Shown: piece by piece, positions 1 to 14,623 of the stretch
Layout of the letters: each line of letters starts with the position of its first letter
Position numbering within the stretch: the first letter of the stretch is position 1
Assembly (NCBI GenBank): GCA_021292105.1
Contig: CM037862.1
Location: 1,000,501-1,064,500, forward strand
Length of the DNA: 64,000 nucleotides
Reading direction: 5' to 3'
DNA from: Anadara kagoshimensis
Lineage: Eukaryota; Mollusca; Bivalvia; Arcoida; Arcidae
Program-made: the position numbers and the translations under genes
Notes under the pieces: model-generated
The model's database searches: none
Told to the model about the DNA's origin: nothing
Seen by the model: only the letters and a program-made list of their open reading frames with translations

Positions 1-608
1 AACACACAAAGTGTCAATTTTGACAAGTGATATATTCTAATTGTTAAAATAATATTACACCCTATACCTTATTTCGGAGTTCAAAGAAATTAATAAACAC
101 AATAGATTTATATCAATTATATGATTTTAAGACAACTTTCTTTATATCATATTTAAAAAAAATCATTAAAACTATTACCTAATTTTAAACATTGAAATTA
201 AAGTTTTTCTTTTAATATGTATACTTAACCACTATTTCTCTTAACAAATTCCACCTAATTTTTACACCATTACATGATTACTCCTTGATATGAAAGGATC
301 TAAGTTATAATTATTCGTTTTCAATTTTTATTTTTGAAAATAAATGATATACATTTGTACATAGACGCTATAAGAACATACATCTCGGTAGATAAACTAT
401 GGAAATGTGTGTGGGTACATTTTGGTCAAAATATGACACATAAAAGCTATTACTCTGAGTGCTGCTTTTAATTCTTCTCTCCGTTGTTATCTTTTATTTA
501 TTACAAAAATACATCTTTTTAGAAATAAAGGAAGATGTAATGGAAACATTTTGTCATTAAAAATCAAGGCTTTATCATACAAATATAAGATATATATTGA
601 TGTTATGG

Positions 609-740
609 TGGGTACGTTTTGGCGGGTACGTTCTGGTGGGTACGTTCTGGTATGGGTACGTTTTGGTAAAAATGTGGGTACGTTTCGTCCAAAAATGGGT
701 ACGTTCTGGTAGGGTACGTTTTGGCATGGGTACGTTTTGT
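609..740 (+). repeat. GGGTACGTTTTGG minisatellite
   Basis: At least eight copies of a 13-15 bp unit around GGGTACGTT(T/C)TGG with variable spacers. A stray related unit lies at about 412 (GGGTACATTTTGG). Confidence 0.85.
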
Positions 741-1300
741 CTATAACCCCCCACTAACCGTGACTCCCATTTTATTTTGTTGGGGGCATGGTTAGCGGGT
801 GTATGGTTTGACGGCTTCCATTATTGAATTTTTGAAGTTTCTGGCGAAATCGGCAAAAACGAAACACGTGTTGGTAGTAGCTCCAACAAGTCAAAAATTA
901 AAATAGGGGTTTTAGTGGTCTGATTAGTTGGACTACAGTGCCAAGAAAGTTAAACAAACTTGATAAAATTACCGACTTTGGGCGGACACTGTCCAGAGTA
1001 AATCACGGCCCAGTAGTGTTACTATTAGACAAAAAGGGGAGAACGTCAATGCCGCGGCGGACAAGTTTTGGTGAAGTCAAATGATAGTCTAAATCAAATT
1101 AAATAACTCCCATTTAGAGTTAACTTAATTATTTTTCAATCATGAAATAACACGATTACTTCAGTCAAATTCAGGAATTAAATGCATTTAAATCAAAAAC
1201 AACTTGGCAAAAAAGAGATATAACAAAAGACCAACACAAACAGGGCATTTTTGTTTAAAGTAGAAGTACGCATAAAATAAAACTACACTGAGTCAGTTAA
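741..1300. other. Non-coding flank
   Basis: No gene or repeat recognised; slightly more GC-rich between 780 and 1080. The first 600 bases of the window are likewise featureless AT-rich DNA. Confidence 0.4.
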
Positions 1301-1702
1301 GGAGTATTTGACCTGCTCAAGCCTGATGGAGAACTTACAACAACAGATGAGGAAAAAGCAACTTGCGTCTTAAATAGCTTCTTTAGTAGTGTTTTTAATC
1401 TGAAGTGATATTACTAATGTTCCAGAGCTAGCAACAAAACATAAAGACCTCTTATTGGAAACAGTAGATATTAATCTCGGACAAGTGAAAGAACTTTAAG
1501 TCAATTAAAGCCAAATAAATCAGCTGTACCAGATAGCTTTCATCCTAGGATTCTCAAGGAACTAGCAAATGAAATAGCAAATCCACTAAGCATGTAGTCT
1601 TTACTGAGGTGTCTCTTAGTGAGTCCATCAGTATGGAAGATTGGACAAATTACCCCATTATTCAAGAAATTAGACCGCAAAGTTGCTGGAAATTATCGGT
1701 CT
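1301..1702 (+). pseudogene. Decayed CR1-like non-LTR reverse-transcriptase fragment
   Basis: Pieces of translation in more than one frame match the region before and at the start of a CR1/jockey-type RT: TTTDEEKATCVLNSFFSSVFN, then KPNKSAVPDSFHPRILKELANEIA, then SVWKIGQITPLFKKLDRK and GNYR. Stops and shifts interrupt it, and it ends where the fold-back element at 1711 begins. Confidence 0.75.
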
Positions 1703-1710
1703 TAAATGTG

Positions 1711-2130
1711 ATAGAATAATGAACTGATGAATGGTTAAGGATTTTTAAAATATTTGTTGCATTTTTATGGAAATTGTGCAAAAATACACGTGTTGGGGAA
1801 AGATGATTTTCACCTTGAGTAATGAATTATTTAAAAAAAATGAAAAGATATAATATATCCAACGCCATACAGAGCATGGGGGCCGGCGTTTGTAAAACTA
1901 TCACGCCTGGTACACGCATTTTAAAAGGAAAATAAATCATAGAAAACCTCAACCGCAATTTGTTGAGTTTTCAAAAACCTGGTATTAATTTAACAAACTT
2001 ACACAAGGTGGGAATCATCTTTCTCCAACACGTGCATTTTTGCACAATTTCCATTAAAAAAATGCAACAAATATTTAAAAATTCTGAAATTATCAATTCC
2101 CTCTTTATTTTTACTTATAAATCTTTACAC
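1711..2130. mobile_element. Long fold-back element (about 85-bp arms)
   Basis: The left arm (about 1733-1825) and right arm (about 2000-2095) are inverted copies sharing AAATATTTGTTGCATTTTT, ATGGAAATTGTGCAAAAAT and CACGTGTTGG-GAAAGATGAT blocks. The spacer of about 175 bp contains GGGGGCCGGCGTTTG. No coding capacity; likely a MITE or fold-back transposon. Confidence 0.75.
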
Positions 2131-2739
2131 TTGTGTAGTTAAATTCATAATTGTACCCCTCTCTTACGTTTTTCAACCAAATGGTTTTCACTTGAATTTT
2201 CCTACTTAGATGACCCTTAATTATCTGGAAATTATACACTTTTTGGATATATGCATGTATATTAGAATCTTGCAGGTATTGGTACACTGACGCTCATTTT
2301 GATGTATAGAAAAGGCCATGGGTTCAAAGGTCAAGGTAACAGGGTACAGAAAAATACTGAAATGATGAATTATATAAGAAAGCTTCAAATCGTTACTATT
2401 TGGAAATATTTTGACCGATTTGGGTTTCAGTATCTATGATTTCTTGCCTGAATGTAATTTACGAGTCGGGTGAGCGTCAATGATCATGGCCACTGATATA
2501 GACCTCTTGTTTCTTAATTTAAAAATGAATCTGGTCCCTGTGTTCAAAAGTACCAAAATACATGAAAACACATTATGTAAACATTTCAATTTTAAGTAAA
2601 AATTACCAGCAGTATTATTAAAGATTGAGCAACACTTGCAGGTCGTATCCGGATATTCGTGCCTCTTTCTTTTTCCGGATTTGTAAACTATTTACACAAA
2701 CGAGGGTTTCCGAAAAGACTGCGCGAGAACATGCGTGAT

Positions 2740-2752
2740 CTTCCTTTTCTCG
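2740..2752 (+). promoter_or_regulatory. Candidate 5' TOP start of RPS23
   Basis: A C followed by a pyrimidine run (CTTCCTTTTCTCG) lies 12-25 bases before the RPS23 ATG. Ribosomal-protein transcripts normally start at such a C within a pyrimidine tract, which places them under TORC1-dependent translation control. A second pyrimidine run at about 2661-2675 is the alternative. Start site inferred only. Confidence 0.45.
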
Positions 2753-2764
2753 TTGAACGCCATC

Positions 2765-6377
<3,613 letters not shown>

Positions 6378-6408
6378 ATGTATTTAAATACATTGTAAAC
6401 ATTTTACA

Positions 6409-6414
6409 ATTAAA
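6409..6414 (+). terminator. Probable RPS23 poly(A) signal ATTAAA
   Basis: ATTAAA, the common variant of AATAAA, lies 32 bases after the stop codon and is followed by an A-rich stretch. Its short distance fits the compact 3' UTRs of ribosomal-protein genes. Confidence 0.5.
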
Positions 6415-6696
6415 AAAAAGAAAAGTTCAGTTGTTTGTCATAAATTAAGAGTATGAAATTGGTTTGATACTTGTTGGAAACAGATGAAATCTACATTTTG
6501 CAACATTCATTATTTGAAAGATGACTAAAAAAATTCCAGTCACATGCTGATTGACAAAATTTATAATTGCAAAACTCATCATGGATAAAACCTTACTATC
6601 CATTGAGGACTTTCTAAGCTTAAGATTTTGTTGACACATGTATGTCTTTTTTTGTGTTGACTTGCCATGGTTGTTTTGTCTACAGGTTTGGTATTG

Positions 6697-6927
6697 TATA
6701 GGCAAAACAACATTGACCTGTCTGCTTGACCTTAATTTAAACATTTATTTTGTACCAGTACATAGGGAACACATGAATTTATTTTGTCTACCTCATTTAG
6801 AACATGCAATGTTTATGTGTTAACTGTGAATTCTAACGCTATCCATGTATTAAGTGGACCATTTTACATGTATATGAATATTCCTAATTAAAGGTCAAGG
6901 TGACAGGTCAATGTTGCTTGCCTAGAC
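6697..6927. mobile_element. MITE, copy 1 (TIR TATAGGCAAACAACATTGACC)
   Basis: About 40-bp terminal inverted repeats: TATAGGCAAAACAACATTG at the left and its complement ending TGCCTAGA at the right. Matches the element at 41424-41664 inside and at both ends. No coding capacity. Confidence 0.78.
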
Positions 6928-6929
6928 AT

Positions 6930-8764
6930 TGAAGCTGATCAAAGCTTTTCCACAGGAAGTTATTAACAGTAAATCCTGATTACCACTGCTCTTTAAGCAT
7001 TATGAAACTGGCTTTTTAAAAAAATGACAAGAAAATCTATCCTTCAATAACAAACAAAAGTTCAAGAAAAAAAGAAACTAGACCTCCATAATGGCGTTAA
7101 AGCATATTGTATGGGATTATCCCACAATGTTAACAACATCTCTCAAGAGCAACAAATAGCTAAAACAATACATTGCCTTGAGTTATTCAATCTTTTTAAG
7201 TTGATTATTTTTCAACTTGACACATCGGGCCCAAATACTTGTGTGCTTTGTCATGTCAGAATTGGCAAGTGAAATGGTCCCAAACAATTGTGCAGTATCG
7301 GCAGATAAAGAGAACCCTCACTGATATAGCACACTGCCTACAAAGGAACATGTATATATTCCTGCGATTTGATCATTAGCTGGTGACAACTTGATATAAG
7401 TGAAATAATCTTGATCAGTACAGAATTCCCATTTTACTCATTTTCAAGCCTTTCGTTTCGCCAAGCTGGGGATTTCACTTGGGGAGTGAATAGATCAGCT
7501 TCCAGGAATCTTGTGGAAAACTACTAGAGTGATAAAGTAAATACACCAGGATAAAGTAATGGATCTGACAAAATCAATGTGTTAATCCCCCGTCCTCGAT
7601 ACAGATCGTGAATAGTAGAAACCTGTGAAAACAAAACTCTAAGGAAACCAAAAGAAGAGACTCGAGCTCATGGTACGATGATGTACGGTCTGTCATGCTC
7701 AATGGTTGTAATACTTACAATTAAGTCGATGAAAACTGTATAGCTTAACAAGGTCAGAAGTAACTATGGCGAATACTTTAGCTACTGGCTTTTGTTACAG
7801 AAAAGAAGACTTGAGACTTCTAAAAATAGTACAAAGTTTGGTTTCATTTAGTCTTGTGCTTTCAGAAATTTTCAAATAATCTGCTAATTTTAGCATCTAA
7901 CTAGCATATTCTGCTATTAATATGAGCCAATGAAAAAACCCAGAAAACCAAGTTATTGGTTAGATATCTACTTTCTATATACAAGATTTGAACTACCAGT
8001 AAATTTATCCATAAATAAATATGATCATTTATGTTTTATTTATGTATGTGATCGTAAAGACATATTGAACACTACTGTATTTCCACAAATTCAGTGCACA
8101 TAGAAAATGCAAGAATAAAGTTGTATTTTCCAACAAACTCGCAAAAAAAATTGTCAAAACTTAATACAAAATATACTGACCTAATAGGAAAAAATATTTG
8201 TCATTCATGAAAAAGTGAACTTAATTCTGTACATAGAGCAATTCTTTTAACTTTTTAACAAAACAACAAATATGACTATGTCAAAATTTTCCTGTTTGTA
8301 CCTTCTTACTTGGAACAACTTTAAACGTGTCGTAATTCGAATATTCATGATGATCACACCTGGAAAAAACCCCGAACAACAATGACCTACCTGACCCTAA
8401 ATGCCTTAATGTAACTTTGAATGAGGCCCAATTGGTGTATAAACTTGATCAAATTTCCAAAATTTTTGCAAAATTTCTTTATGCACAGAAGAACTGAACA
8501 AAAATGTTTTAAATTAAAAATATAATTTGGTTAGGTAAGCACATTTTAAATGCATTTTATTGATAGTTTAATGGAAACATTTTCAATTAGAAGAAAGAAA
8601 TAATAATAAACATGTGCACTCAATTTATGGAAAATACAGTAGGATAGCCTGGTACAAACTAGTTTACTCCAACTAGGGACCTTCCACACCAAAATAGTTA
8701 TCATTTGATCTAGTGGTTTCTTTAAAGAATATGCTAAATTTAGAAATATTTTCATGTTCTAATA
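6930..8764. other. AT-rich intergenic DNA
   Basis: No gene seen. A short SINE A tail (about 7378-7425, GCTGGTGACAACTTGATATA) is the only recognised piece. Confidence 0.45.
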
Positions 8765-9095
8765 AACCAGTTTGGTAGTTTACTTGGTAGAGTGCTGGCT
8801 TCATATATGGGTTTGAAGTTTGAACCCTGGCTGGGGTCTGACCAAGACTTGAAAATATGTAGTGACTGTTTATTCACCAAGCATTCAGCATTTAGAAATG
8901 AAAGTTACATGGTCCTTTAGAACTGTTCAGTAGAGACCAATGCTGTGTCATGGCAATCATGGCATGTTAAAGGACCCTCCCTGCACATTGCCCCATGGTA
9001 AAAATTCCTGCCATTTCACCTATTACCTGTTGACATCTCAATATAGGTGAAATATTCTTGTCTGGATGTAAAACCCCATTCATTCAATCATGTTC
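8765..9095 (+). mobile_element. SINE family A, near full-length
   Basis: A tRNA-like head (GTAGTTTACTTGGTAGAGTG, then GTTTGAACCCTGG as B box) is followed by CTGACCAAGACTTGAAAAT, AGCATTTAGAAATGAAAGT, the CATGTTAAAGGACCCTCCCT block and the end GGTGAAATATTCTTG. Confidence 0.8.
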
Positions 9096-9181
9096 TAATA
9101 ATAAGCCAATCAAAAGTCTATGGAAAAAACCTTTTAATATATTTTGTATTAAAGAAGTTCCATTTTCTGTATATCAGAACT

Positions 9182-9323
9182 AAGTGGAGTTATTGTGTTT
9201 TATGTCCCAGTCAAGATTCTTTCACTTATATTGAGGTGGTCAATTCTGGGATGGTAGAGGAAACTGGAGTACCTAGAGAAAACTACCAATCTTCAGCAAG
9301 CAAAGTGACAAACCAAGTCTGAG
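9182..9323 (-). mobile_element. SINE family B, partial
   Basis: The complement of the family B body: CCCAGTCAAGATTCTTTCAC, GGATGGTAGAGGAAACTGG, AGAAAACTACCAATCTTCAG. Confidence 0.7.
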
Positions 9324-9670
9324 TAAAATTCTTTAATTAAATTAATAAACATGTAATGGCCATTTGTTTTATTTTACTACTAGTATTTATTGTAATAGTG
9401 GCTATCTTAGATGCTGTTTAGTCTTGGAAAGCTAAAATAGATACGAGATGTACATTAATTTTGTTCAATTCAATTTTTGGTTTTTTGCACATTTGCTGTT
9501 TTCTCTGGGAAATGCCATTGTCCCATTTTACTTACAAAACTTGAAAATGAAATTCTTAAAGCTACTTCTTGTAAGTGCATAATTTGATTTCCACTTTAAT
9601 TGGATCATCATAATTGTAAAATTCATTAACTATTTCCACCAGTGTTACATATTTTAGAAATGGTTTTGAT

Positions 9671-9848
9671 GTCTTTGTCCATGGATTGTCCTGGATATAC
9701 CATAATTTGAAGCCATGTTCCTTTCACTCAACTTTGATTACACACGTGGTGGGTGTAGCTAGCTAAACAGGAGGGACTTCCACTTCTTCAGCACCAGGCC
9801 TCACATCCCTGGTGGAAGTTCACATGTTTAACCTAACTTGTCAGTTGC
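9671..9848 (+). repeat. Dispersed repeat R, copy 1
   Basis: Shares CATGTTCCTTTCA, GGGTGTAGCTA and GTTCACATGTTTAACCTAA with 30811-30992 and 60231-60413, all three on the same strand. Superfamily unknown. Confidence 0.7.
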
Positions 9849-10489
9849 AAGGTTTTAATTACTTTGCTTCTAGGTTGTGATTCTGAAATGGATTAGTATG
9901 TTTGTTTTTGATTTGGACCAGACTGGGACTGGAGTAGTTAAAAGAATACATCCCTATGATAAAAATAAACTAAAAAAATAGTTATCAATTATATAGATAT
10001 TTAATGTTTAATATCACATCATTGATGCACTAAGTATAGACAAAATTCATACATGTCGACATTTTGTGTTTTTGTCTCTCTAACCACATCCATAGGGATT
10101 GAAATCAACTTTGTTACACTATGGGATCACTCATTTTCAGCTGAATGTTTGGTTATAACTTAACTACTGTCCAACCAACATTTTGATGATCTTTGTGGAT
10201 TCAATATGCTCTTTAGACTCTCTTAGATATTATACTAAGTATCTGAATATATTTTCTTTCTGAAATAGTATTGTCTGCATTCTGTCTTATAAAATAGTCT
10301 TAGTATGTAAAATGTCTGATTAGAAACTAGTAAGAACAAAACCATGACAGTATCACTATCTATGACTGACAGAAATTACTAAACAAGTCTATATAGAAGT
10401 TTTAAAGAAAAATTCACAGTTGTTTTTCCCCATCCAAAGGACTTGGTCAGTTGCAATCTTTTAAGTCCTCTTATAAAAACCTATCCACT

Positions 10490-10744
10490 TTATATATGAG
10501 CTGATTCCACCTTACTGGTCACTATCAACTCTAAATTTGTTGTTTGGAATTCTTGTATCATCTTACTAGCCTCTTGGCTGTTTGTACAAGCTTGTACAAT
10601 CTCACTATTCACTTTCAATTTCTGTACATTCTTGTTTCTCCAAAAATTTTCAGAACATTTCATAAATCGTGAACCAGACTCACTCAACAAGGACATTACT
10701 GTGCCAGATTTCCGTTGAAGAGGACTGGATTGTCTCCCCTTACT
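10490..10744 (-). other. Orphan open reading frame, 82 codons
   Basis: Open on the minus strand from 10744 to a TAA at 10490, about 0.9 kb downstream of the TXNL4B stop. Composition is less AT-skewed than chance frames nearby (RRQSSPLQRKSG, SEIVQACTNSQEASKMI). An internal ATG is at 10696. No family recognised and no convincing upstream exon found. Could be a small gene, the terminal exon of an unresolved gene, or chance. Confidence 0.25.
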
Positions 10745-10974
10745 TTAATCTTTGGTTTCCACATCCATTACCTGAAGATTTAATTAAAAAAAATCCATTA
10801 ATTTTATTTACGTTTAATACAAGTATTTAAATTCATGTGAGAGGCTGCAGTGTCCTAATGGATAAGAAATATATGATCAACATGTTTTCCAATTATTTTT
10901 ACATATTTATTTTTCTGTGTATTTATATATCAAATGGGATTTTAAGAAACAGGCACACAGTAATTTTCCTGAAT

Positions 10975-11215
10975 TGGTGGCCAAGCGGTTAAAAGATCTG
11001 GATTATGGATCAGAGCCTCTAGCCACTTTGGTTAGAATCCCACACAGGCTGGCTCTAGTGTACAAAATTTTGTTAGTTCCCTTGCTGAAGGTTATGGTTT
11101 TCTCTGAAGAATTTAGTTTTTGTCACCATCTCAAAACTTAATTTCCTTGATATTAATGAAATAACCTTGGCTGGGATGTAAAAAAAAAAAATTCTCCACT
11201 TCACTCCACTCATTA
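10975..11215 (+). mobile_element. SINE family B, full-length
   Basis: The head GGTGGCCAAGCGGTTAAAAG with B-box-like GGTTAGAATCC resembles tRNA-Ser/Leu. The body has TTCCCTTGCTGAAGGTT and GGTTTTCTCTG, and the tail TTGGCTGGGATGTAA is followed by an A run. Confidence 0.8.
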
Positions 11216-11275
11216 CTTAATTATACTTATTATTCAGTGTGGTAGTGTTTAGGATTCTCTACATACATTTATAGG

Positions 11276-11480
11276 CCTCAGTGGCCGAGTGCTCTGAATT
11301 GCTGGTTTGCAGATCAAAGCGCCTCTCACCACCTAGGTTCAAATTCTAAATACCGGTATGCCAGATCCTTGCGTGAGAAAGTTTCAGTTTGCTTGTCGAA
11401 GATTGGTGGTTTTCTCTGGACACTCCAGTTTCCTCCACTTTCCCAGAACTGACTGCCTTTATATAAGCAAAAGCATTGAA
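11276..11480 (+). mobile_element. SINE family B, second copy
   Basis: The head GCCTCAGTGGCCGAGTGCTC and GGTTCAAATTC, then AGATCCTTGCGTGAGAAAG, GGTGGTTTTCTCTGGACACT and AGAACTGACTGCC. Lies about 60 bp after the copy at 10975. Confidence 0.78.
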
Positions 11481-11606
11481 ATTAAAATGTAAAACACATT
11501 TACTTCACATCACACAACTACTTAAATCATATTAAGTATAATTCAGATCTTGAGCATTTATGGTTCTCTATATAAATGTCATATACCGCGTAATACCGTT
11601 TTTCTG

Positions 11607-14325
11607 CTATATATCTTGATACAGTAGATCATATTTGGGTACGTTTTGTGGATCTATTGGACTCATCACCATTAGTTTTCCCTTCATGGCGCCCCTGAAT
11701 ATAGTCTCTACTACATCTATAAAGTCCTGCTTGGTCTTAAAACTACCTATAAACTTTGTGTGATCAGGTGTCCTGTAAAACAGAAGTATAGAAAATATTC
11801 AAGGACAGTAGTATCAGTATGTTACTATATTGGGCAAGCTTGTCAATCCTCACTAGTGGCTTATCAGTATGTTACTACTAGAGATGGGATACCACAGAAA
11901 AAAATTACCATGGTATACCACACATCCATTAAGTAGTATATGTATTCCTATCTATAAATAACAGCTAAGGAATTTGGGCATTGGATATTTTGAGAATATC
12001 AAGGATGCTAACACACAATAAAATTCACAGAATTGTCTGTATTTCAACCAAGTTTATTCAAAACTTGAAATCTAAATCTCATAAGATTATTGTCAAACAA
12101 AGATTTTAACAAAATTCAAATGAACACATCAAAATTCAAACTGTTATTTCAACAATTATCAACATTATATTGTATTTGAACATTTGAACACAGTATAAAT
12201 CACTCAAATGTTTCCCTCATTAAACATACTAAATACCGGTATTCAAAGACTTTACTGTGGTATTACCAGTACCTGGTCAGTACCACAATAAACCGGTATA
12301 CGGGTAATACAGCACACCACTAGTTACTACATTGGACAAGTTTGTCAACCTTTAAGGAGTTTTGAGAGTACTGAGAAGGTTCACAGTTACAATCATGATG
12401 TGGTTGCTGTTTATTCTCTATTTCTTTTACACTGGACAAACTTGCCTGTCCATGCGACTGTCCAAGAGATTGTCTTGGCTGTGAGCTGAATCTAGTGTCG
12501 TGATTCTATTTTAAACTTAATTGGTGGTCATTCTTACAATATGTTACATATATTTACAATTGGAATTGACCTTCTTTAGATGAACCTATTTGTTTTAACT
12601 GGCATTCAATTGCTCTTGAATACAGTGTGGGGTCATGACCTCTGATTACGTAACGTTTAACTATTCGATTACGTCACAGAATGACATCTATTGGGTCATG
12701 CATTTTTTGATTGGTCAGCATCCAAGTCTACCCTCGACGTCACTTTCCTTATTTGGAGCAAGGCTGTTCCATCAATCCCGTAGGTTTGTCGGAATCTTGA
12801 ATGAAATAAATTATTGTAGCGATAATTTTACATTTCGGACATGCTATCAATGTTTTTTATGATTGTAAATATAAGAAATAACATTGTATTTGAGTGTATT
12901 CATTCGGTATACATAGCGATAATTTTACATTTCGGACATGCTTCGCAGTTCATTGAATATGCTATTCCTGACTCTCATTCATAATACCGAATGAATACAC
13001 TCAAATAGAATGTTATTTCTTAAATACCATTACTTACCCCCAATCAACTTTCATATGTTGTGCATTAAAGAAGAATAAAGTTGCTGGAATTAATGTTATA
13101 TCAAAGTATTGACAATAGACAGGAACTTTGTCCACTTCCACTGTGTATATAGAGGCCATCTTGGCTAGTTCTGGGGACGTCTTTGCTAACTGTAAATAAT
13201 TAAAACAGAACACAGGATAATCAATTACAGTTTTTGTTGAATTCAATGTCCAGATTACCTTCCTTGGTGATTAAATGCAGTTTTAAGTCCCAGTCAAAAA
13301 TATTTCAATTATATTGAGATGTCATCAACTATAGGTGAAATGGCAGAAATTTTTACCTTTGCAGTGTGCTCAGTGAAATGTGCAGGGAGGGTTCTTTAAT
13401 GTGCCATGCCTGCCATGACACAGGACATCAGATTTTAAGTTCTCTCCCGGAGGACCCTGTGACTTTTGTTTCTAAATGTGGAGAGCTTGTGGAAAGAACA
13501 GTCACAACCTATTTTTAAGTCATGGTCAGATGCGCCCAGGTTCGAACACACTACCTGCCACATACACATCCTTTTAATGAGAACAAAGGTAACCACTAGG
13601 GAGTTATACATTAAAGTGTAGTGTCATCTAGAGAGCTACCAGAAGATAGCATGTTGGAAGTTTGTTCTTAAAATTCTTAGAATAAATTCTTGCAAGTTTC
13701 GCAAACTTGGAGAACCCGAGTATTTCCAAATTTATGTGGTTTGATTTTCAATAATGCAAAAAGTATCGTCGACCGTCCTAAAATCGAGAGCGTCCTAAGA
13801 TTCGAGGCCATTTTTGTTTTCAGTTATTATACGCGAGTATCGTCTCTGCAGTGACGATTTCATGCATTAAAGACAAAATTTAGGTATTTACTGTGAAACT
13901 ATCCAGAAAAATCAGTTGTCTATTTTTCAGCTCTCAAATTCTTGTTGCGTTAGCAAATTTAGTTCGTTTTCTATTAGAGTCTCGAATCACGGACGGTCGA
14001 GGATAAATAACGGGTTCCTGAGCGTGATCAGCGCATTCCAGAGATATTAATTCTTGCCACGAGTATGTGGTCTCGATTCCCTCATACAATTGTTTTTTCT
14101 GGGTGCCAGCACTCTCGGATAGCATAGGGACTCTTAAATTATTTGAAGTTTATGTGAGAGAACTCCAGGGGCCTAAATTTTCTAGTAACTTACAATATCG
14201 TCAAGTTTGAGGCATTCTGAATCATTTTCTCGTCCAAACCTCAGAACAAGAACAATGTCTTCTGTCGATCTAATAACATCATCTACTTCTCTTTTAGACT
14301 CCAGTCGAGGTAAAAAGAAACTCAT
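11607..14325 (-). CDS. TXNL4B: Thioredoxin-like protein 4B (Dim1/Dim2 family), three exons
   Basis: Spliceosome-associated thioredoxin-fold protein related to U5-15K/Dim1; the vertebrate protein is nuclear and binds the tri-snRNP factor PRPF6. Minus-strand exons: 14325-14194 (132 bp), 13189-13038 (152 bp) and 11772-11607 (166 bp, stop TAG). All borders are GT-AG and the sum is 450 bp, 149 aa, the same length as the human protein. Visible family blocks: [15 protein letters not shown] at the N-terminus, [18 protein letters not shown], the cis-Pro strand [21 protein letters not shown], then [18 protein letters not shown] and the C-terminal [11 protein letters not shown]. As usual for the family there is no CxxC redox pair. 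Introns 1 and 2 contain a SINE and two inverted-repeat elements; one of these ends 15 bp from the exon 2 donor. Distinguished from Dim1/TXNL4A by the QHMKVD and YDLLYQDI blocks. Confidence 0.95.
11879..12322. mobile_element. hAT-like non-autonomous element with 8-bp target duplication
   Basis: Termini TAGAGATGGGATACCAC and, inverted, TAGTGGTGTGCTGTATTAC fit hAT ends. The 8 bases GTTACTAC flank it at 11871-11878 and 12323-12330. No transposase frame. In TXNL4B intron 2. Confidence 0.75.
12873..13021. mobile_element. 149-bp MITE with 38-bp inverted ends beside the TXNL4B exon 2 donor
   Basis: Ends AAGAAATAACATTGTATTTG and its complement match over about 37 of 38 bases; AAATA flanks both sides. 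The inner phrase GCGATAATTTTACATTTCGG also occurs once upstream, at about 12819. Confidence 0.8.
13270..13600 (-). mobile_element. SINE family A, inverted copy in TXNL4B intron 1
   Basis: Plus strand shows CCCAGTCAAAAATATTTCAA, CTATAGGTGAAATGGCAG, GACACAGGACATCAGATTTT, and the head complement CCAGGTTCGAACACACTACC. Confidence 0.8.
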
Positions 14326-14375
14326 TCCTTCAGCTACACATTGACAATCAACAAAAATCTACTTTCACTTTTGTT

Positions 14376-14384
14376 CACTTCCGG
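14376..14384 (-). promoter_or_regulatory. ETS-type site upstream of TXNL4B
   Basis: CCGGAAGTG on the minus strand, about 50 bp upstream of the TXNL4B ATG. This is the consensus for ETS/GABP factors, common in TATA-less housekeeping promoters. No TATA box is evident nearby. Confidence 0.45.
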
Positions 14385-14623
14385 TCTTGTTTGTTTCTTA
14401 GTTTCCACCTAGCTTTCGGACCACCCCACTCTACAACTTTTGGGTAGCCAATGCATGTTGTCCAAAATCCAAAGTCTTAAAATTGATTGATTGATTATCA
14501 TCCTACAAACTTAAGAATCCATTTCGAATGTACAGTAAAACATGACCAAATTGAACACCTTCTGGACAAAATGCACTGTCAGGTTATGAATAAACTAGCA
14601 TAGTTTATTTCAGACAGATTTTC

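Noticed and set aside
2288..2479. TGACGCTCA inverted pair that might bound a small element
   Set aside because: Only 9 bases, no target duplication and no second copy seen.
11633..11655. GGGTACGTTTTG motif like the minisatellite at 609
   Set aside because: It lies inside TXNL4B exon 3 and encodes the conserved QNVPKYD segment in complement; coincidence.
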